Assembly (NCBI RefSeq): GCF_036108815.1
Contig: NZ_CP107985.1
Location: 8,801,501 to 8,865,500 of the forward strand
Length of the DNA stretch: 64,000 bases
Origin: Streptomyces sp. NBC_00353
Lineage (GTDB): Bacteria; Actinomycetota; Actinomycetes; Streptomycetales; Streptomycetaceae
Direction: 5' to 3'
In this document: piece after piece, positions 52,733-63,132 of the stretch
Layout of the letters: each line of letters begins with the position of its first letter
How positions within the stretch are numbered: the stretch's first letter is position 1
Program-made: the position numbers and the translations under genes
Notes under the pieces: model-generated
Databases searched by the model: none
The model's input: only the letters and a program-made list of their open reading frames with translations
Told to the model about the DNA's origin: nothing

Positions 52733-54157
52733 TCACCGGCTGCCGCGAACTGCGTCCCCACGAATCGTTGTCGGACCGGTCCCGTTGGACAGCGCGTGAG
52801 GTGACGCCCCGTTGCGCCGGCCGTGCATGCTGAAGTCGGCCCGGACGGCCACACCGGACTGCAGCAGCTTCTGGTGGACCACCGGATTTCGGCCGGGGTA
52901 CGAGACCACAACGCTGATATATCCCTCGGGCAGACCGGTCACGGCGTACTCGCCCTGCGCGTTCGTCGTGGTCCGCACCAACTGTCGGCCGCTGGTGTCC
53001 ATGACAGTCACTGCGGCATGGCGGACGGGCTGCTGCTCGTCGTTGCGGACGGTGCCCTCCAGCATCGGCAATGGTTCGCCGAAGTGGTGGCGGTGGACCG
53101 GAAGCGCGGTAGGCGTGGGTGCCTCGACGGACGGGTCCTCCACCGGCGGCTCCGGAATGTCCTCCTGCTCGTCCTCCGCGCTCCGTCGTGCGGCGAGGCG
53201 GTGGTGCCGCCACGCGTCGAGGCCCATCAGCGCCAAACCCGCTGTGATCCACGCGCACAGCACGAGGACCGGCTTGAGCACCCCCGCATTGTCGAAGTAC
53301 AGGACTCCCTTCAGGGCGTCCACCGCGTTGCCCAGCGGCATGACGACGTGCAGGTCCTGGAAGAACGTCGGCAGCAGCGGGACAGGGGCCACGCCGCTGG
53401 AGGGAACGCTCAGCACGATGTACAGACCCATGCCCACCATGGGGAAGAACTGCTTGGTGAAAGGCGCCACGCCGTGGGCGAACGTGGCCACCGCCGTGGT
53501 GAGCAAGAAGGCGATCGCCAGGACCGAGGAGTCGTTGGGGAAGTAGTCCAGCCCTACTCCGACGAAGAAGCCCACGGCACTGAAGAGGGCGGAGGCGCCC
53601 ACGATCATCATCAGTTTCTTGCGACGGTTGAAGGTCACCGCCCGCAGCAGGGTCGTCGCGAGTATGTAGCCGGGGACGCTCCAGGCGACTCCGAAGTAGA
53701 CCACGGTCGCGGCATTCAAGTCCTTGCTCACGGTGGGGGCGACGTCCGTGACCGTGAGCCTCTGGTGGTTGTGCGCCGCAAGCCGGGTGAAGCCCTTGGT
53801 CAGCACCTGCCTGAGAGGCAGCCCGTTGGCCTCGGCCACGTAGAGCACAGCATGTCTGCCCTCGGCGACGTAGCCTGCCACCGCGTCGCGGTTCAGCACC
53901 GCCTGGCGGGCTTCTCCGGCGTCTGCCACGGCGCTGACATCGAACCAGTCGGGGTGTTTCTTTTGCAGAGCGGCGTCGACTTTGGTTTCCAGCACGCGGT
54001 TGGCGACCACGACCTTCGCGTGGTTCGGCTGAGGCTCGTGAAAGGCCGTGGGGAAGCAGAACAGAAGGGCGAGGAAGAGCACCGTCGGGAACATCAGGGT
54101 CTCGGCCAGAGTCCTGGCCAGGGGTATGCCCCGAGGACGCTCGATCCGGTGCTTCAC
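52733..54157 (-). CDS. ABC-2/YhgE-like membrane protein with C-terminal carboxypeptidase-regulatory-like domain
   Basis: 474 aa. An N-terminal membrane segment (about residues 20-40) is followed by an extracellular domain (45-150) and five further hydrophobic segments (about 160-345), the ABC-2/YhgE permease layout. The C-terminus (about 375-450) is a beta-sandwich of the carboxypeptidase regulatory/CNA-B type: LEGTVRNDEQQPVRHAAVTV and GEYAVTGLPEG. No ATPase gene is adjacent. The GTG at 54157 overlaps the stop of a small upstream frame (GTGA), so coupling is possible. Confidence 0.8.
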   Translation of the reverse strand: MKHRIERPRGIPLARTLAETLMFPTVLFLALLFCFPTAFHEPQPNHAKVVVANRVLETKVDAALQKKHPDWFDVSAVADAGEARQAVLNRDAVAGYVAEGRHAVLYVAEANGLPLRQVLTKGFTRLAAHNHQRLTVTDVAPTVSKDLNAATVVYFGVAWSVPGYILATTLLRAVTFNRRKKLMMIVGASALFSAVGFFVGVGLDYFPNDSSVLAIAFLLTTAVATFAHGVAPFTKQFFPMVGMGLYIVLSVPSSGVAPVPLLPTFFQDLHVVMPLGNAVDALKGVLYFDNAGVLKPVLVLCAWITAGLALMGLDAWRHHRLAARRSAEDEQEDIPEPPVEDPSVEAPTPTALPVHRHHFGEPLPMLEGTVRNDEQQPVRHAAVTVMDTSGRQLVRTTTNAQGEYAVTGLPEGYISVVVSYPGRNPVVHQKLLQSGVAVRADFSMHGRRNGASPHALSNGTGPTTIRGDAVRGSR

Positions 54158-54465
54158 AGCACCACCCCTTGGGCGCCACGGTGAGCCATGTCGGAGTGCT
54201 CGTGGGACAGCCCGCCGACTGGATGTGCGGCGAGGCCAACGCCGCCGCGCCAGTGTTGGTGGATTGGTTCGTCGGTACCCGAGCTGCGCTCCTCCACCGG
54301 CCGCGTTTCGCCGGCGGGCAGCGCCATCACGACGCCGGACTGCTTCGCCTCCACGACTTGCGCGGAGATGCCGGCGCTGATCCCGGGCCTTTGGAGGGAG
54401 ACCGCGGGACCAAGTTCTCCGAGCCCGCCTCCTGCGACCGTCACTCGCGGTGCTACCAGCCCCAT
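54154..54465 (-). CDS. Possible small leader protein upstream of the ABC-2 gene
   Basis: 103 aa from ATG 54465 with GGAGAGGGG 5 nt upstream. It contains RPGISAGISAQVVEAKQSGVV and a Glu/His-rich end, with no recognised domain or membrane segment. Its stop overlaps the GTG of the permease gene. It lies divergent from a tetR gene with operators between them. Confidence 0.5.
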   Translation of the reverse strand: MGLVAPRVTVAGGGLGELGPAVSLQRPGISAGISAQVVEAKQSGVVMALPAGETRPVEERSSGTDEPIHQHWRGGVGLAAHPVGGLSHEHSDMAHRGAQGVVL

Positions 54466-54520
54466 GGCACCCCTCTCCGTTCCGCGCACCTGGCCATCGC
54501 CATGCCGTCATTGCGTTAAC

Positions 54521-54572
54521 GTACCGATCGGCACACCTACAATTTGTGGACCTTACGCGTACCGGCCGGTAC
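54521..54572. promoter_or_regulatory. Paired TetR operators
   Basis: GTACCGATCGGCAC (54521-54534, one mismatch from perfect symmetry) and GTACCGGCCGGTAC (54559-54572, perfect) are 38 nt apart in the divergent promoter region of the following tetR gene. Confidence 0.7.
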
Positions 54573-54582
54573 AGTCAAAAAG

Positions 54583-55140
54583 GTGCCTCGCCCCGTCAAT
54601 GCCGAAAAGCGTGCCGAACTGCTGAAGCAGGTTGTGCACCACCTCCAGCACCACGGTCTCGCGCTGACGTCGCTGAGCCAGCTCGCCGAGGCCGTCGGCA
54701 CCACCAAACGCATGCTTCTGTACTACTTCGGCAGCCGCGAGAACCTGTTGGCCCAGGCGTTGGCCGCCAGCCGTCCCGACACCCACGCGATGTTCGACGA
54801 CGTCCACGACAGTGCCGGCCTACGCAAAGCCGCCCATGGCTTGTGGGAAGCGATCAACGTCGGGGAGCAGTCCGGGGCGTTCCGCATGCTGCTGCAACTG
54901 CTCAGCCTGGGCGCCACCGATCCGGAGCAGTACGGCAACCTCGCTGCCGACACCGTCGAGATCATGATCGCCCCGATCGCCGCCGCCTACGTCCGGCTGG
55001 GTCACCCGCCACAGGAGGCGTGGGCAGGAGCCACGCTGCTCGTCTCCGGCCTGCGCGGATTGTGCCAGGACCGCCTGGTGACCCATGACGTCGCCCGTAC
55101 CGACGCGGCCGCCCGCCGCCTGATCGCTGTCGCGGTGTAG
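54583..55140 (+). CDS. TetR-family transcriptional regulator
   Basis: 185 aa from GTG 54583. HTH region: ALTSLSQLAEAVGTTKRMLLYYFGSRENLLAQAL. The C-terminal domain is of the TetR_C family. Two operators directly upstream and divergent orientation point to autoregulation and control of the small protein/ABC-2 gene. A strong hairpin terminator follows beyond a short gene remnant. The ligand is unknown. Confidence 0.88.
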   Translation: MPRPVNAEKRAELLKQVVHHLQHHGLALTSLSQLAEAVGTTKRMLLYYFGSRENLLAQALAASRPDTHAMFDDVHDSAGLRKAAHGLWEAINVGEQSGAFRMLLQLLSLGATDPEQYGNLAADTVEIMIAPIAAAYVRLGHPPQEAWAGATLLVSGLRGLCQDRLVTHDVARTDAAARRLIAVAV

Positions 55141-55162
55141 TCGACCGATCGGACGGCTCTGT

Positions 55163-55345
55163 TTGCTCGACGAGGTCCGGCCGGGACTCGACACGGCCAA
55201 GGCCGAGATCATTGTGAACGCGATGCTCACCACGGTCGACGACGCGGCCCGCACCGGACGCCTCGGCGAACGCCCCGACATCGCGGACCGCCTTGTGGAC
55301 CTCGGTACGGTCCTGCCCCTCGACGAGGGCGAGTCCACCGGCTGA
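55163..55345 (+). pseudogene. Possible C-terminal fragment of a TetR-like regulator
   Basis: 60 codons encode EVRPGLDTAKAEIIVNAMLTT and DDAARTGRL, resembling the last helices of TetR ligand domains. No N-terminal part is present. It directly follows an intact tetR gene, perhaps from a partial duplication. Confidence 0.35.
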
Positions 55346-55401
55346 TGGCCGGGTCGGGGCGCTTCCTGCCGGCTACCGAGACCGCTCGCGGCGGATCATG
55401 T

Positions 55402-55439
55402 GACTGTGCCACCGCCCGTCCGTCGACGGTGGCGCAGTC
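55402..55439 (+). terminator. Hairpin terminator
   Basis: A 13-bp stem (GACTGTGCCACCG with CGGTGGCGCAGTC, one wobble pair) lies downstream of the tetR region. The rest of 55440-55781 is non-coding leader for ctaD. Confidence 0.65.
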
Positions 55440-55781
55440 GCGCGTCCGCGCAGGGGTGTTTTGGCGAAGCATCTGAGAGGTTCGGGGTCTCCGTGAGCTC
55501 CGCCGGCGAAGTCATCGCAGCAGCGACGTTCAACTCAGCTTTTCTCATTGTGTGTTGAGTGCCGCAATGAGGCGCGCGCAGCTGCATGTGGGTCAGCACG
55601 CCCTGACGGGTGAATGTCCCGCCCCGGCGGGCGCCGGGCCGCACATGTCGCCCCCATGGCTGGTTTGCTGCAGCTGGAAACTGGCGCGAGGCTCCGGGGG
55701 GCCGCCGGCCGCCCCCGGTGGAAGCGGCGCCCTGCCGGGTGCCGAGCCCACCCGCGAAGGACCGATCGAAGGAGCGTCGTA

Positions 55782-57509
55782 GTGACGACGATGGGCACAG
55801 CAGGGGCGGACGAGACAGAGGAGTCGTACGCGAACGAGCTGCCGGTACGCAGCAGGGAGCCGGGAAACGTCATCGTCAGGTGGATGAGCACCACCGATCA
55901 CAAGACGATCGGCACGATGTACCTGGTCACGTCGTTCTCCTTCTTTGTCGTCGGCGGCGTGCTGGCGCTCGTCATGCGCGCCGAGCTGGCCCGTCCCGGC
56001 ACGCAGATCGTCTCGAACGAGCAGTTCAACCAGGCGTTCACGATGCACGGCACGATCATGCTGCTGATGTTCGCGACGCCGCTGTTCGCCGGGTTCGCGA
56101 ACTGGATCATGCCGTTGCAGATCGGTGCGCCCGACGTGGCGTTCCCGCGGCTGAACATGTTCGCGTACTGGCTGTACCTCTTCGGCTCGATCATCGCGGT
56201 GGCCGGCTTCCTCACCCCGAACGGCGCCGCGGACTTCGGCTGGTTCGCCTACTCCCCACTGACCGACGCGGTTCGATCGCCGGGGATCGGCAGCGATATG
56301 TGGATCATGGGTCTGGCCTTCTCCGGCTTCGGCACGATCCTCGGCTCGGTCAACTTCATCACCACGATCATCTGCCTGCGCGCACCCGGTATGACGATGT
56401 TCCGGATGCCGATGTTCGTGTGGACCGTGCTACTGACCGGTGTGCTGGTCCTGCTCGCCTTCCCGGTGCTGGCGGCGGCACTTCTGGTGCTGGAGGCGGA
56501 CCGCAAGTTCGGGGCGCACGTCTTCGAGGCGGCCAACGGCGGCGCGCTGCTCTGGCAGCACCTCTTCTGGTTCTTCGGCCATCCGGAGGTGTACATCATC
56601 GCGTTGCCGTTTTTCGGGATCGTCAGCGAGATCATTCCTGTCTTCAGCCGTAAGCCGCTCTTCGGTTACATCGGCCTGATCAGCGCGACGATCGCCATCG
56701 CGGGCCTCTCCGTGACCGTGTGGGCGCACCACATGTACGTCACCGGTGGTGTGCTGCTGCCGTTCTTCTCGTTCATGACGTTCCTCATCGCGGTACCGAC
56801 CGGTGTGAAGTTCTTCAACTGGATCGGCACGATGTGGAAGGGATCGCTGTCCTTCGAGACACCGATGCTCTGGGCCATCGGTTTTCTGGTGACGTTCCTC
56901 TTCGGCGGTCTGACCGGCGTCATCCTGGCCTCGCCCCCGCTGGACTTCCATGTCTCGGACTCGTACTTCGTCGTCGCGCACTTCCACTACGTCGTCTTCG
57001 GCACCGTGGTCTTCGCGATGTTCGCCGGATTCCACTTCTGGTGGCCGAAGTTCACCGGCAAGATGCTGGACGAGCGGCTCGGCAAGATGACGTTCTGGAC
57101 GCTGTTCGTGGGCTTCCACGGCACGTTCCTGGTGCAGCACTGGCTCGGTGCCGAAGGCATGCCGCGTCGTTACGCGGACTATCTCGCCGCCGACGGTTTC
57201 ACCGCGCTGAACACGGTCTCGACGATCTCCTCGTTCCTGCTCGGCATGTCGATGCTGCCGTTCTTCTACAACGTGTGGAAGACCGCCAAGTACGGCAAGA
57301 AGGTCGAGGTCGACGACCCGTGGGGCTTCGGCCGCTCGCTGGAGTGGGCTACCTCCTGCCCGCCGCCGCGGCACAACTTCGTCACGCTGCCGCGGATCCG
57401 TTCCGAATCCCCGGCGTTCGACCTGCACCACCCCTCGGTACGGACCCTCGACGAGGGCGCTCACCATCCCGGCGCCACGCCCGCGACCCCCGGGGACCGG
57501 CAGGTGTGA
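55782..57509 (+). CDS. ctaD: Cytochrome c oxidase subunit I (aa3-type) paralogue
   Basis: 575 aa, 12 membrane helices. All metal ligands are in place: His89 (low-spin haem), His267 with Tyr271 in HPEVY (CuB and cross-linked Tyr), His316-His317 (CuB), His400 (haem a3) and His402. It reduces oxygen and pumps protons. No ctaC, ctaE or ctaF lies nearby, so this is a second copy that must borrow the main complex subunits or form a variant. GTG 55782 follows AAGGAG. A longer upstream frame has no such site. Confidence 0.95.
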   Translation: MTTMGTAGADETEESYANELPVRSREPGNVIVRWMSTTDHKTIGTMYLVTSFSFFVVGGVLALVMRAELARPGTQIVSNEQFNQAFTMHGTIMLLMFATPLFAGFANWIMPLQIGAPDVAFPRLNMFAYWLYLFGSIIAVAGFLTPNGAADFGWFAYSPLTDAVRSPGIGSDMWIMGLAFSGFGTILGSVNFITTIICLRAPGMTMFRMPMFVWTVLLTGVLVLLAFPVLAAALLVLEADRKFGAHVFEAANGGALLWQHLFWFFGHPEVYIIALPFFGIVSEIIPVFSRKPLFGYIGLISATIAIAGLSVTVWAHHMYVTGGVLLPFFSFMTFLIAVPTGVKFFNWIGTMWKGSLSFETPMLWAIGFLVTFLFGGLTGVILASPPLDFHVSDSYFVVAHFHYVVFGTVVFAMFAGFHFWWPKFTGKMLDERLGKMTFWTLFVGFHGTFLVQHWLGAEGMPRRYADYLAADGFTALNTVSTISSFLLGMSMLPFFYNVWKTAKYGKKVEVDDPWGFGRSLEWATSCPPPRHNFVTLPRIRSESPAFDLHHPSVRTLDEGAHHPGATPATPGDRQV

Positions 57510-57545
57510 GCGCGACGCCCGGTGACAAGGAGGAAGGAGCAACGA

Positions 57546-57887
57546 GTGGACCCCGACAAGGAGAGCGCCCGCGGACTGGCACAGATGGAGGGCTATCTGC
57601 TGTGGAGCGCCGAGGTCGAGGAGGCCCGCAGGCTGGCCGTCCGCTTCACCGACGAGCTGCCCTGGCTCACCACCACTCAGCGTGAGGACGTGGCCCGTGT
57701 CTACACCGCGGACCGTGTCGCCACGTCCCGGGCGATGCTGGCCCGTATCGCCGCCCGCTCCACCGAACTGCGCGGCGAGTACAACGACCGCTACCGCAGG
57801 CTCAGGGCGCGCTGTGTCGCGGCCGCAGTCGTCACCGCCGGCGCGGTCAGCGGTACGTGCACGGCGCTCACCCTGCTGACCCGCTGA
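57546..57887 (+). CDS. Small membrane-anchored protein beside ctaD
   Basis: 113 aa. A helical, charged N-terminal region (residues 1-85) is followed by one C-terminal transmembrane helix (about 90-110, AAAVVTAGAVSGTCTALTLL). No domain is recognised. GTG 57546 has AAGGAG 6 nt upstream and lies 36 nt after ctaD, so it is co-transcribed. It may be an assembly or accessory factor of this oxidase (inference). Confidence 0.75.
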   Translation: MDPDKESARGLAQMEGYLLWSAEVEEARRLAVRFTDELPWLTTTQREDVARVYTADRVATSRAMLARIAARSTELRGEYNDRYRRLRARCVAAAVVTAGAVSGTCTALTLLTR

Positions 57888-58020
57888 TGCCGGGCGCTCG
57901 TCCGTTCTGCCGCCCTCAGCAGGCGAACTCGGACCCGGTTCGTGAGGATGGTGGGTGATGGGCGTGCGTGACCGGGCAGGAGAACGGGCGCCCGCGCAGA
58001 CCCGAGAAGGGACGAACACC

Positions 58021-59382
58021 GTGGCACGACCCAGGATTCTCGTCGTCGGCGCCGGATTCGGCGGGGTCGAGTGCGTACGCCGTCTGGAGCGCGCACTCAA
58101 ACCCGGTGAGGCGGAGATCGCGCTCGTCGCCCCGTTCTCGTACCAGCTCTACCTGCCACTCCTGCCGCAGGTGGCGTCGGGCGTGCTCACACCGCAGTCG
58201 GTCGCGGTGTCACTGCGCCGCAGCCGTCGGCACCGCACCCGGATCATCCCCGGCGGGGCGATCGGGGTGGACACGACGGCGAAGATCTGCGTCATCCGCA
58301 AGATCACCGACGAGATCGTCGACGAACCGTACGACTACATCGTCCTTGCCCCCGGCAGTGTCACGCGCACCTTCGACATCCCCGGCCTGCTCGACAACGC
58401 CCGCGGGATGAAGACACTGGCTGAGGCCGCCTACGTGCGTGACCACGTGATCGCACAGCTGGACCTGGCGGACGCCAGCCACGACGAGGACGAGCGGGCC
58501 TCCCGGCTGCAGTTCGTGGTGGTCGGCGGCGGATACGCGGGTACCGAGACCGCGGCCTGTCTGCAGCGGCTCACCACAAGTGCCGTCCGGTACTACCCCC
58601 GGCTGGACCCGAAGCTCATCAAGTGGCATCTGATCGACATCGCCCCGAAGCTGATGCCCGAGCTGGGGGACAAGCTCGGGCTCAGCGCCCTGGAGGTGCT
58701 GCGCGAACGCGGGATCGACGTGTCGCTCGGAGTGTCGGTCGCCGAGGCGGGGCCGGACAAGGTCACGCTCACCGACGGCCGGGTACTGCCGTGCCGCACG
58801 CTGATCTGGACGGCCGGTGTCACCGCGAGTCCGCTGGTCGCCACCTTCGGCGCGGAGACCGTACGCGGGCGTCTGGCGGTGACCCCGGAGATGACCCTGC
58901 CGGGCTTCGACGGTGTCTTCGCGCTCGGCGACGCCGCCGCCGTACCCGACCTCGTCAAGGGCGACGGCGCGGTCTGCCCGCCCACCGCGCAGCACGCCAT
59001 GCGGCAGGGCCGCAGGCTCGCCGACAATCTGATCGCCACACTCCGTCACCAGCCCCTGAAGCCGTACGAACACAGGGATCTCGGGCTCGTTGTGGACCTC
59101 GGCGGCAAGGACGCGGTCTCCAAGCCGCTCGGCGTCGAGATGCACGGGATCGCCGCGCAGGCCGTGGCCCGCGGCTACCACTGGTCGGCGATGCGGACCA
59201 ATGTGGCCAAGGCACGGGTCATGACGAACTGGATGCTCAACGCCATCGCCGGTGACGATTTCGTACGTACCGGATTCCAGGCCCGCAAGCCGGCCACGCT
59301 GCGCGACTTCGAGTACACGGACTCCTACCTCACTCCGGAACAGGTCCGCCAGCACACCGCCTCGTTGACCGCCCGAGGCTGA
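58021..59382 (+). CDS. Type II NADH dehydrogenase-like FAD oxidoreductase
   Basis: 453 aa. The first Rossmann site is ILVVGAGFGGVE (FAD), the second VVVGGGYAGTE (NADH). GVFALGDAA is the usual second FAD contact. The C-terminal region with two amphipathic helices suggests peripheral membrane binding as in NDH-2. It would pass electrons from NADH to menaquinone without proton pumping. GTG 58021 with GAAGGG upstream is chosen. It follows ctaD and the small membrane gene by 130 nt, forming a compact respiratory module. Confidence 0.88.
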   Translation: MARPRILVVGAGFGGVECVRRLERALKPGEAEIALVAPFSYQLYLPLLPQVASGVLTPQSVAVSLRRSRRHRTRIIPGGAIGVDTTAKICVIRKITDEIVDEPYDYIVLAPGSVTRTFDIPGLLDNARGMKTLAEAAYVRDHVIAQLDLADASHDEDERASRLQFVVVGGGYAGTETAACLQRLTTSAVRYYPRLDPKLIKWHLIDIAPKLMPELGDKLGLSALEVLRERGIDVSLGVSVAEAGPDKVTLTDGRVLPCRTLIWTAGVTASPLVATFGAETVRGRLAVTPEMTLPGFDGVFALGDAAAVPDLVKGDGAVCPPTAQHAMRQGRRLADNLIATLRHQPLKPYEHRDLGLVVDLGGKDAVSKPLGVEMHGIAAQAVARGYHWSAMRTNVAKARVMTNWMLNAIAGDDFVRTGFQARKPATLRDFEYTDSYLTPEQVRQHTASLTARG

Positions 59383-59523
59383 TCCGGGACGGGTCTCCCT
59401 CGCCGGTCGCATTCAGCCGACCCGAGGTCATGGGCCGTGCGCGCAGGTCCCACCGTTCCTTGGCCAAGGGAATCGGCGGGGCCTGTCGGCTTCGCGAAGG
59501 GGGAGCAGCGGGCCGCTGGTCCC

Positions 59524-60396
59524 TCATACGTCGCGGATCTGCAGATCCATCCGGCCGAGGCGGTCGGCGTCCGCGACGAGGTCGATCGAGACGATCCGCC
59601 CGGCCTCGATGGTGAAGCCGATGACGACCTTCGGCCTTCCTCCCGGTGCCCGGACGGCGCCGGGAAGCCCGTCGATCAGGGCAGGCTGTGCCGCCGAGGC
59701 ACGCCCCGCGAACGTGCCGACGACCGCAGCTGCCCCCACCGCCCCGGCCTCGCCCGACAGGGCCGCCGCGGGGTCGACGCGGAGTACGACGTCCGGGTCG
59801 AGCAGGGCCAGCAGCGCCTCGAAGTCGCCACCGCGCGACGCGGCCAGGAACGCGTCGACGACTTCGCGCCGACGGACCATGTCGGTGCCGGGATCCGGGA
59901 CCGTGCCCCGCACACGTCGGCGCGCACGGCCGGCGAGCTGCCGGGTCGCCGCCGGAGTGAGCTCCACGATGAGGGCGATCTCGTCGAACGGCACGGCGAA
60001 CATGTCGTGCAGCACGAACGCCAGACGTTCCGCGGGCGAGAGCGTGTCCAGCACCACGAGCAGCGCCAGGCCGACCGAGTCGGTGAGCTCCGCCTGCTCC
60101 TCGGGCCCGATACCGTCGTCGTGGCCCACGGCAGGCCCCGGCAGACGTGTCGCCCAGGGATCCTCACGGCGGGTCTCGCGGCTGCGCAGCATATTGAGGG
60201 AGACCCGGGCGACGACCGTCGTCAACCATCCGCCGAGGTTCGCCACGTCGCCGACATCGGTACGGGTGAGCCGCAGCCAGCTCTCATGGACGGCGTCGTC
60301 GGACTCGGCGACCGAACCGAGCATCCGGTAGGCCACTGCCCGCAGCCGGGGCCGGTGCTCCTCGAAGCGGGCCGCCAGAAGTTCCTGTTCGTCCAT
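59524..60396 (-). CDS. ECF41/SigJ-like RNA polymerase sigma factor with SnoaL domain
   Basis: 290 aa. Sigma region 2 has LRAVAYRMLGSVAESDDAVHESWLRL and region 4 LSPAERLAFVLHDMFAVPFDEIA. The C-terminal third (about 175-290) is a SnoaL-like domain, DAFLAASRGGDFEALLALLDPDVVLRVD, the mark of ECF41-type factors in which this domain controls activity. The usual partner (a carboxymuconolactone decarboxylase-like or oxidoreductase gene) is not adjacent. ATG 60396 follows GGAGGAAGG. A tandem octamer repeat lies about 75 nt upstream. Confidence 0.9.
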   Translation of the reverse strand: MDEQELLAARFEEHRPRLRAVAYRMLGSVAESDDAVHESWLRLTRTDVGDVANLGGWLTTVVARVSLNMLRSRETRREDPWATRLPGPAVGHDDGIGPEEQAELTDSVGLALLVVLDTLSPAERLAFVLHDMFAVPFDEIALIVELTPAATRQLAGRARRRVRGTVPDPGTDMVRRREVVDAFLAASRGGDFEALLALLDPDVVLRVDPAAALSGEAGAVGAAAVVGTFAGRASAAQPALIDGLPGAVRAPGGRPKVVIGFTIEAGRIVSIDLVADADRLGRMDLQIRDV

Positions 60397-60470
60397 CGGT
60401 CACCTTCCTCCGTCGATCCGTGTCGTACAAGTGACCCATGGGACCAGGCCTTTGTGACACGGTCCGGTCG

Positions 60471-60518
60471 CCGACACGCCGACACGCCGACACGCCGACA
60501 CGCCGACACGCCGACACG
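60471..60518. repeat. Tandem octamer CCGACACG x 6
   Basis: Six perfect 8-bp copies, plus a partial seventh, lie between the aldo/keto reductase terminator and the sigma-factor gene. Confidence 0.95.
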
Positions 60519-60543
60519 CCGACGCCGCCGCGTCGCCCCGTGC

Positions 60544-60583
60544 GGGAGGCCGGTGCCCGCCGGACAGCGGGCACCGGCCTCCC
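60544..60583 (-). terminator. Perfect 17-bp hairpin terminator
   Basis: A 17-bp uninterrupted stem with a 6-nt loop (CGGACA), 20 nt beyond the aldo/keto reductase stop. Confidence 0.92.
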
Positions 60584-60602
60584 GGAGCCGTGACCGGCCG
60601 GC

Positions 60603-61601
60603 TCAGTCGTTGCCCTCGTGGCCCGCGGTCAGCGCCGGGTCGCGCTCCACCACCGGGTCCAGTACGTCGTCGATGGCCTTCAGCAGATCCGCGTCGAACT
60701 TCACGCCTGCTGCCTTCACGTTCTCCGTGACCTGCTCGGGCCGGGAGGCACCGATGATCGCGGCGGAGACGTTGGGGTTCTGCAGTACCCAGGCGACGGC
60801 CAGCTGAGCAAGGCTCAGACCGGCCTGGTCCGCCAGCGGCCCCAGCTGCTGGACCCGTTCCAGGACGTCGTCGCGGAGCCACCCGGCGACGAACGATGCG
60901 CCGCCCTTGTCGTCCGTCGCCCGCGAACCGGTCGGCGGCTGCGCCCCCGGCTTGTACTTGCCGGTCAGCACGCCCTGGGCGATCGGCGACCAGACGATCT
61001 GACCGATGCCGAGCTCCTCGGACGCGGGCACGACCTCACCCTCGATGACCCGCCACAGAGCCGAGTACTGCGGCTGGTTGGAGACGAGCGGAATGTTCAG
61101 CTCGCGGGCCAGGCCGTGTCCGGCGCGCAGCTGGTCCGCCGTCCACTCCGAGACGCCGATGTAGAGGGCCTTGCCGGAGCGGACCACGTCGGCGAACGCC
61201 TCCATGGTCTCTTCCAGCGGCGTGCTGTGGTCGTAGCGGTGTGCCTGGTACAGGTCCACATAGTCGGTCTGCAGCCGGCGCAGCGAGTTGTCGATCGATT
61301 CGAGGATGTGCTTGCGCCCCAGACCGCGGTCGTTGTGCCCGGGGCCGGTCGGGAAGTAGACCTTGGTGAACACCTCGATGCTCTCGCGGCGCTGGTCCTT
61401 CAACGCCCGGCCGAGGACGGCCTCGGCGCGGGTCTCGGCGTAGACGTCCGCGGTGTCGAAGGTGGTGATTCCGGAGTCCAGGGCGGCCCGGATGCAGGCG
61501 ACGGCCGCGTCCTCCTCCACCTGGGAGCCGTGGGTGATCCAATTCCCGTAGGCGATCTCACTGATCGTCAGACCGCTGCGACCGAGTCGGCGGAATTCCA
61601 T
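60603..61601 (-). CDS. Aldo/keto reductase (voltage-gated K channel beta-subunit type)
   Basis: 332 aa TIM barrel. TTFDTADVYAETRAE carries the catalytic Asp-Tyr, the Lys lies in VFTKVYF, and the His in YQAHRYD. The NADPH site ends AAIIGASRPEQVTENV. Activity on aldehydes or ketones is likely. ATG 61601 follows AGGGAGAG. It lies 70 nt downstream of the rho paralogue on the same strand and could share its transcript. Confidence 0.92.
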   Translation of the reverse strand: MEFRRLGRSGLTISEIAYGNWITHGSQVEEDAAVACIRAALDSGITTFDTADVYAETRAEAVLGRALKDQRRESIEVFTKVYFPTGPGHNDRGLGRKHILESIDNSLRRLQTDYVDLYQAHRYDHSTPLEETMEAFADVVRSGKALYIGVSEWTADQLRAGHGLARELNIPLVSNQPQYSALWRVIEGEVVPASEELGIGQIVWSPIAQGVLTGKYKPGAQPPTGSRATDDKGGASFVAGWLRDDVLERVQQLGPLADQAGLSLAQLAVAWVLQNPNVSAAIIGASRPEQVTENVKAAGVKFDADLLKAIDDVLDPVVERDPALTAGHEGND

Positions 61602-61673
61602 GTGCCTGCTCTCCCTGTGCTGGTACGTGAACACGTCATGCTATGCGTGTGCCACCGTGCCGGCCGGGAGGAC

Positions 61674-62813
<1,140 letters not shown>

Positions 62814-63132
62814 GCGGGGTGGTCCTTTCGCGGACATGGCGAATGAAGGGGCCCGGCGGATGCGAAAGGGCGGTGGGATCACGCCCCGGACGACGGGCAG
62901 GAAAGTCCGTACCGGACTGGAGGAAGGTGGTGCGGGAAGCTGCGTCGCCGGTCAGGAAAAGACGGACGGAGCAGCGACAGGAGGGAGAACCGGCACCGGC
63001 GCCCGAATGGGGCGTTACACACGTGCCATTTGCACTGTACCACCTGGCGGACGCAGTAGGTGCCGGGAATACGGGAAGGGCGGTGGCTGCCGCGCAGCCA
63101 CCGCCCTCTCCTGCTTGCCCCGCCCGATCCGC
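62814..63132. other. Leader region of the rho paralogue
   Basis: 319 bases. A small inverted repeat (GTGCCATTTGCAC, about 63021-63033) and the meaB terminator hairpin are the only structures I see. Confidence 0.45.
63077..63107 (-). terminator. Hairpin terminator of meaB
   Basis: AGGGCGGTGGCTGC pairs with GCAGCCACCGCCCT across a 3-nt loop, 26 nt beyond the meaB stop. Confidence 0.85.
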
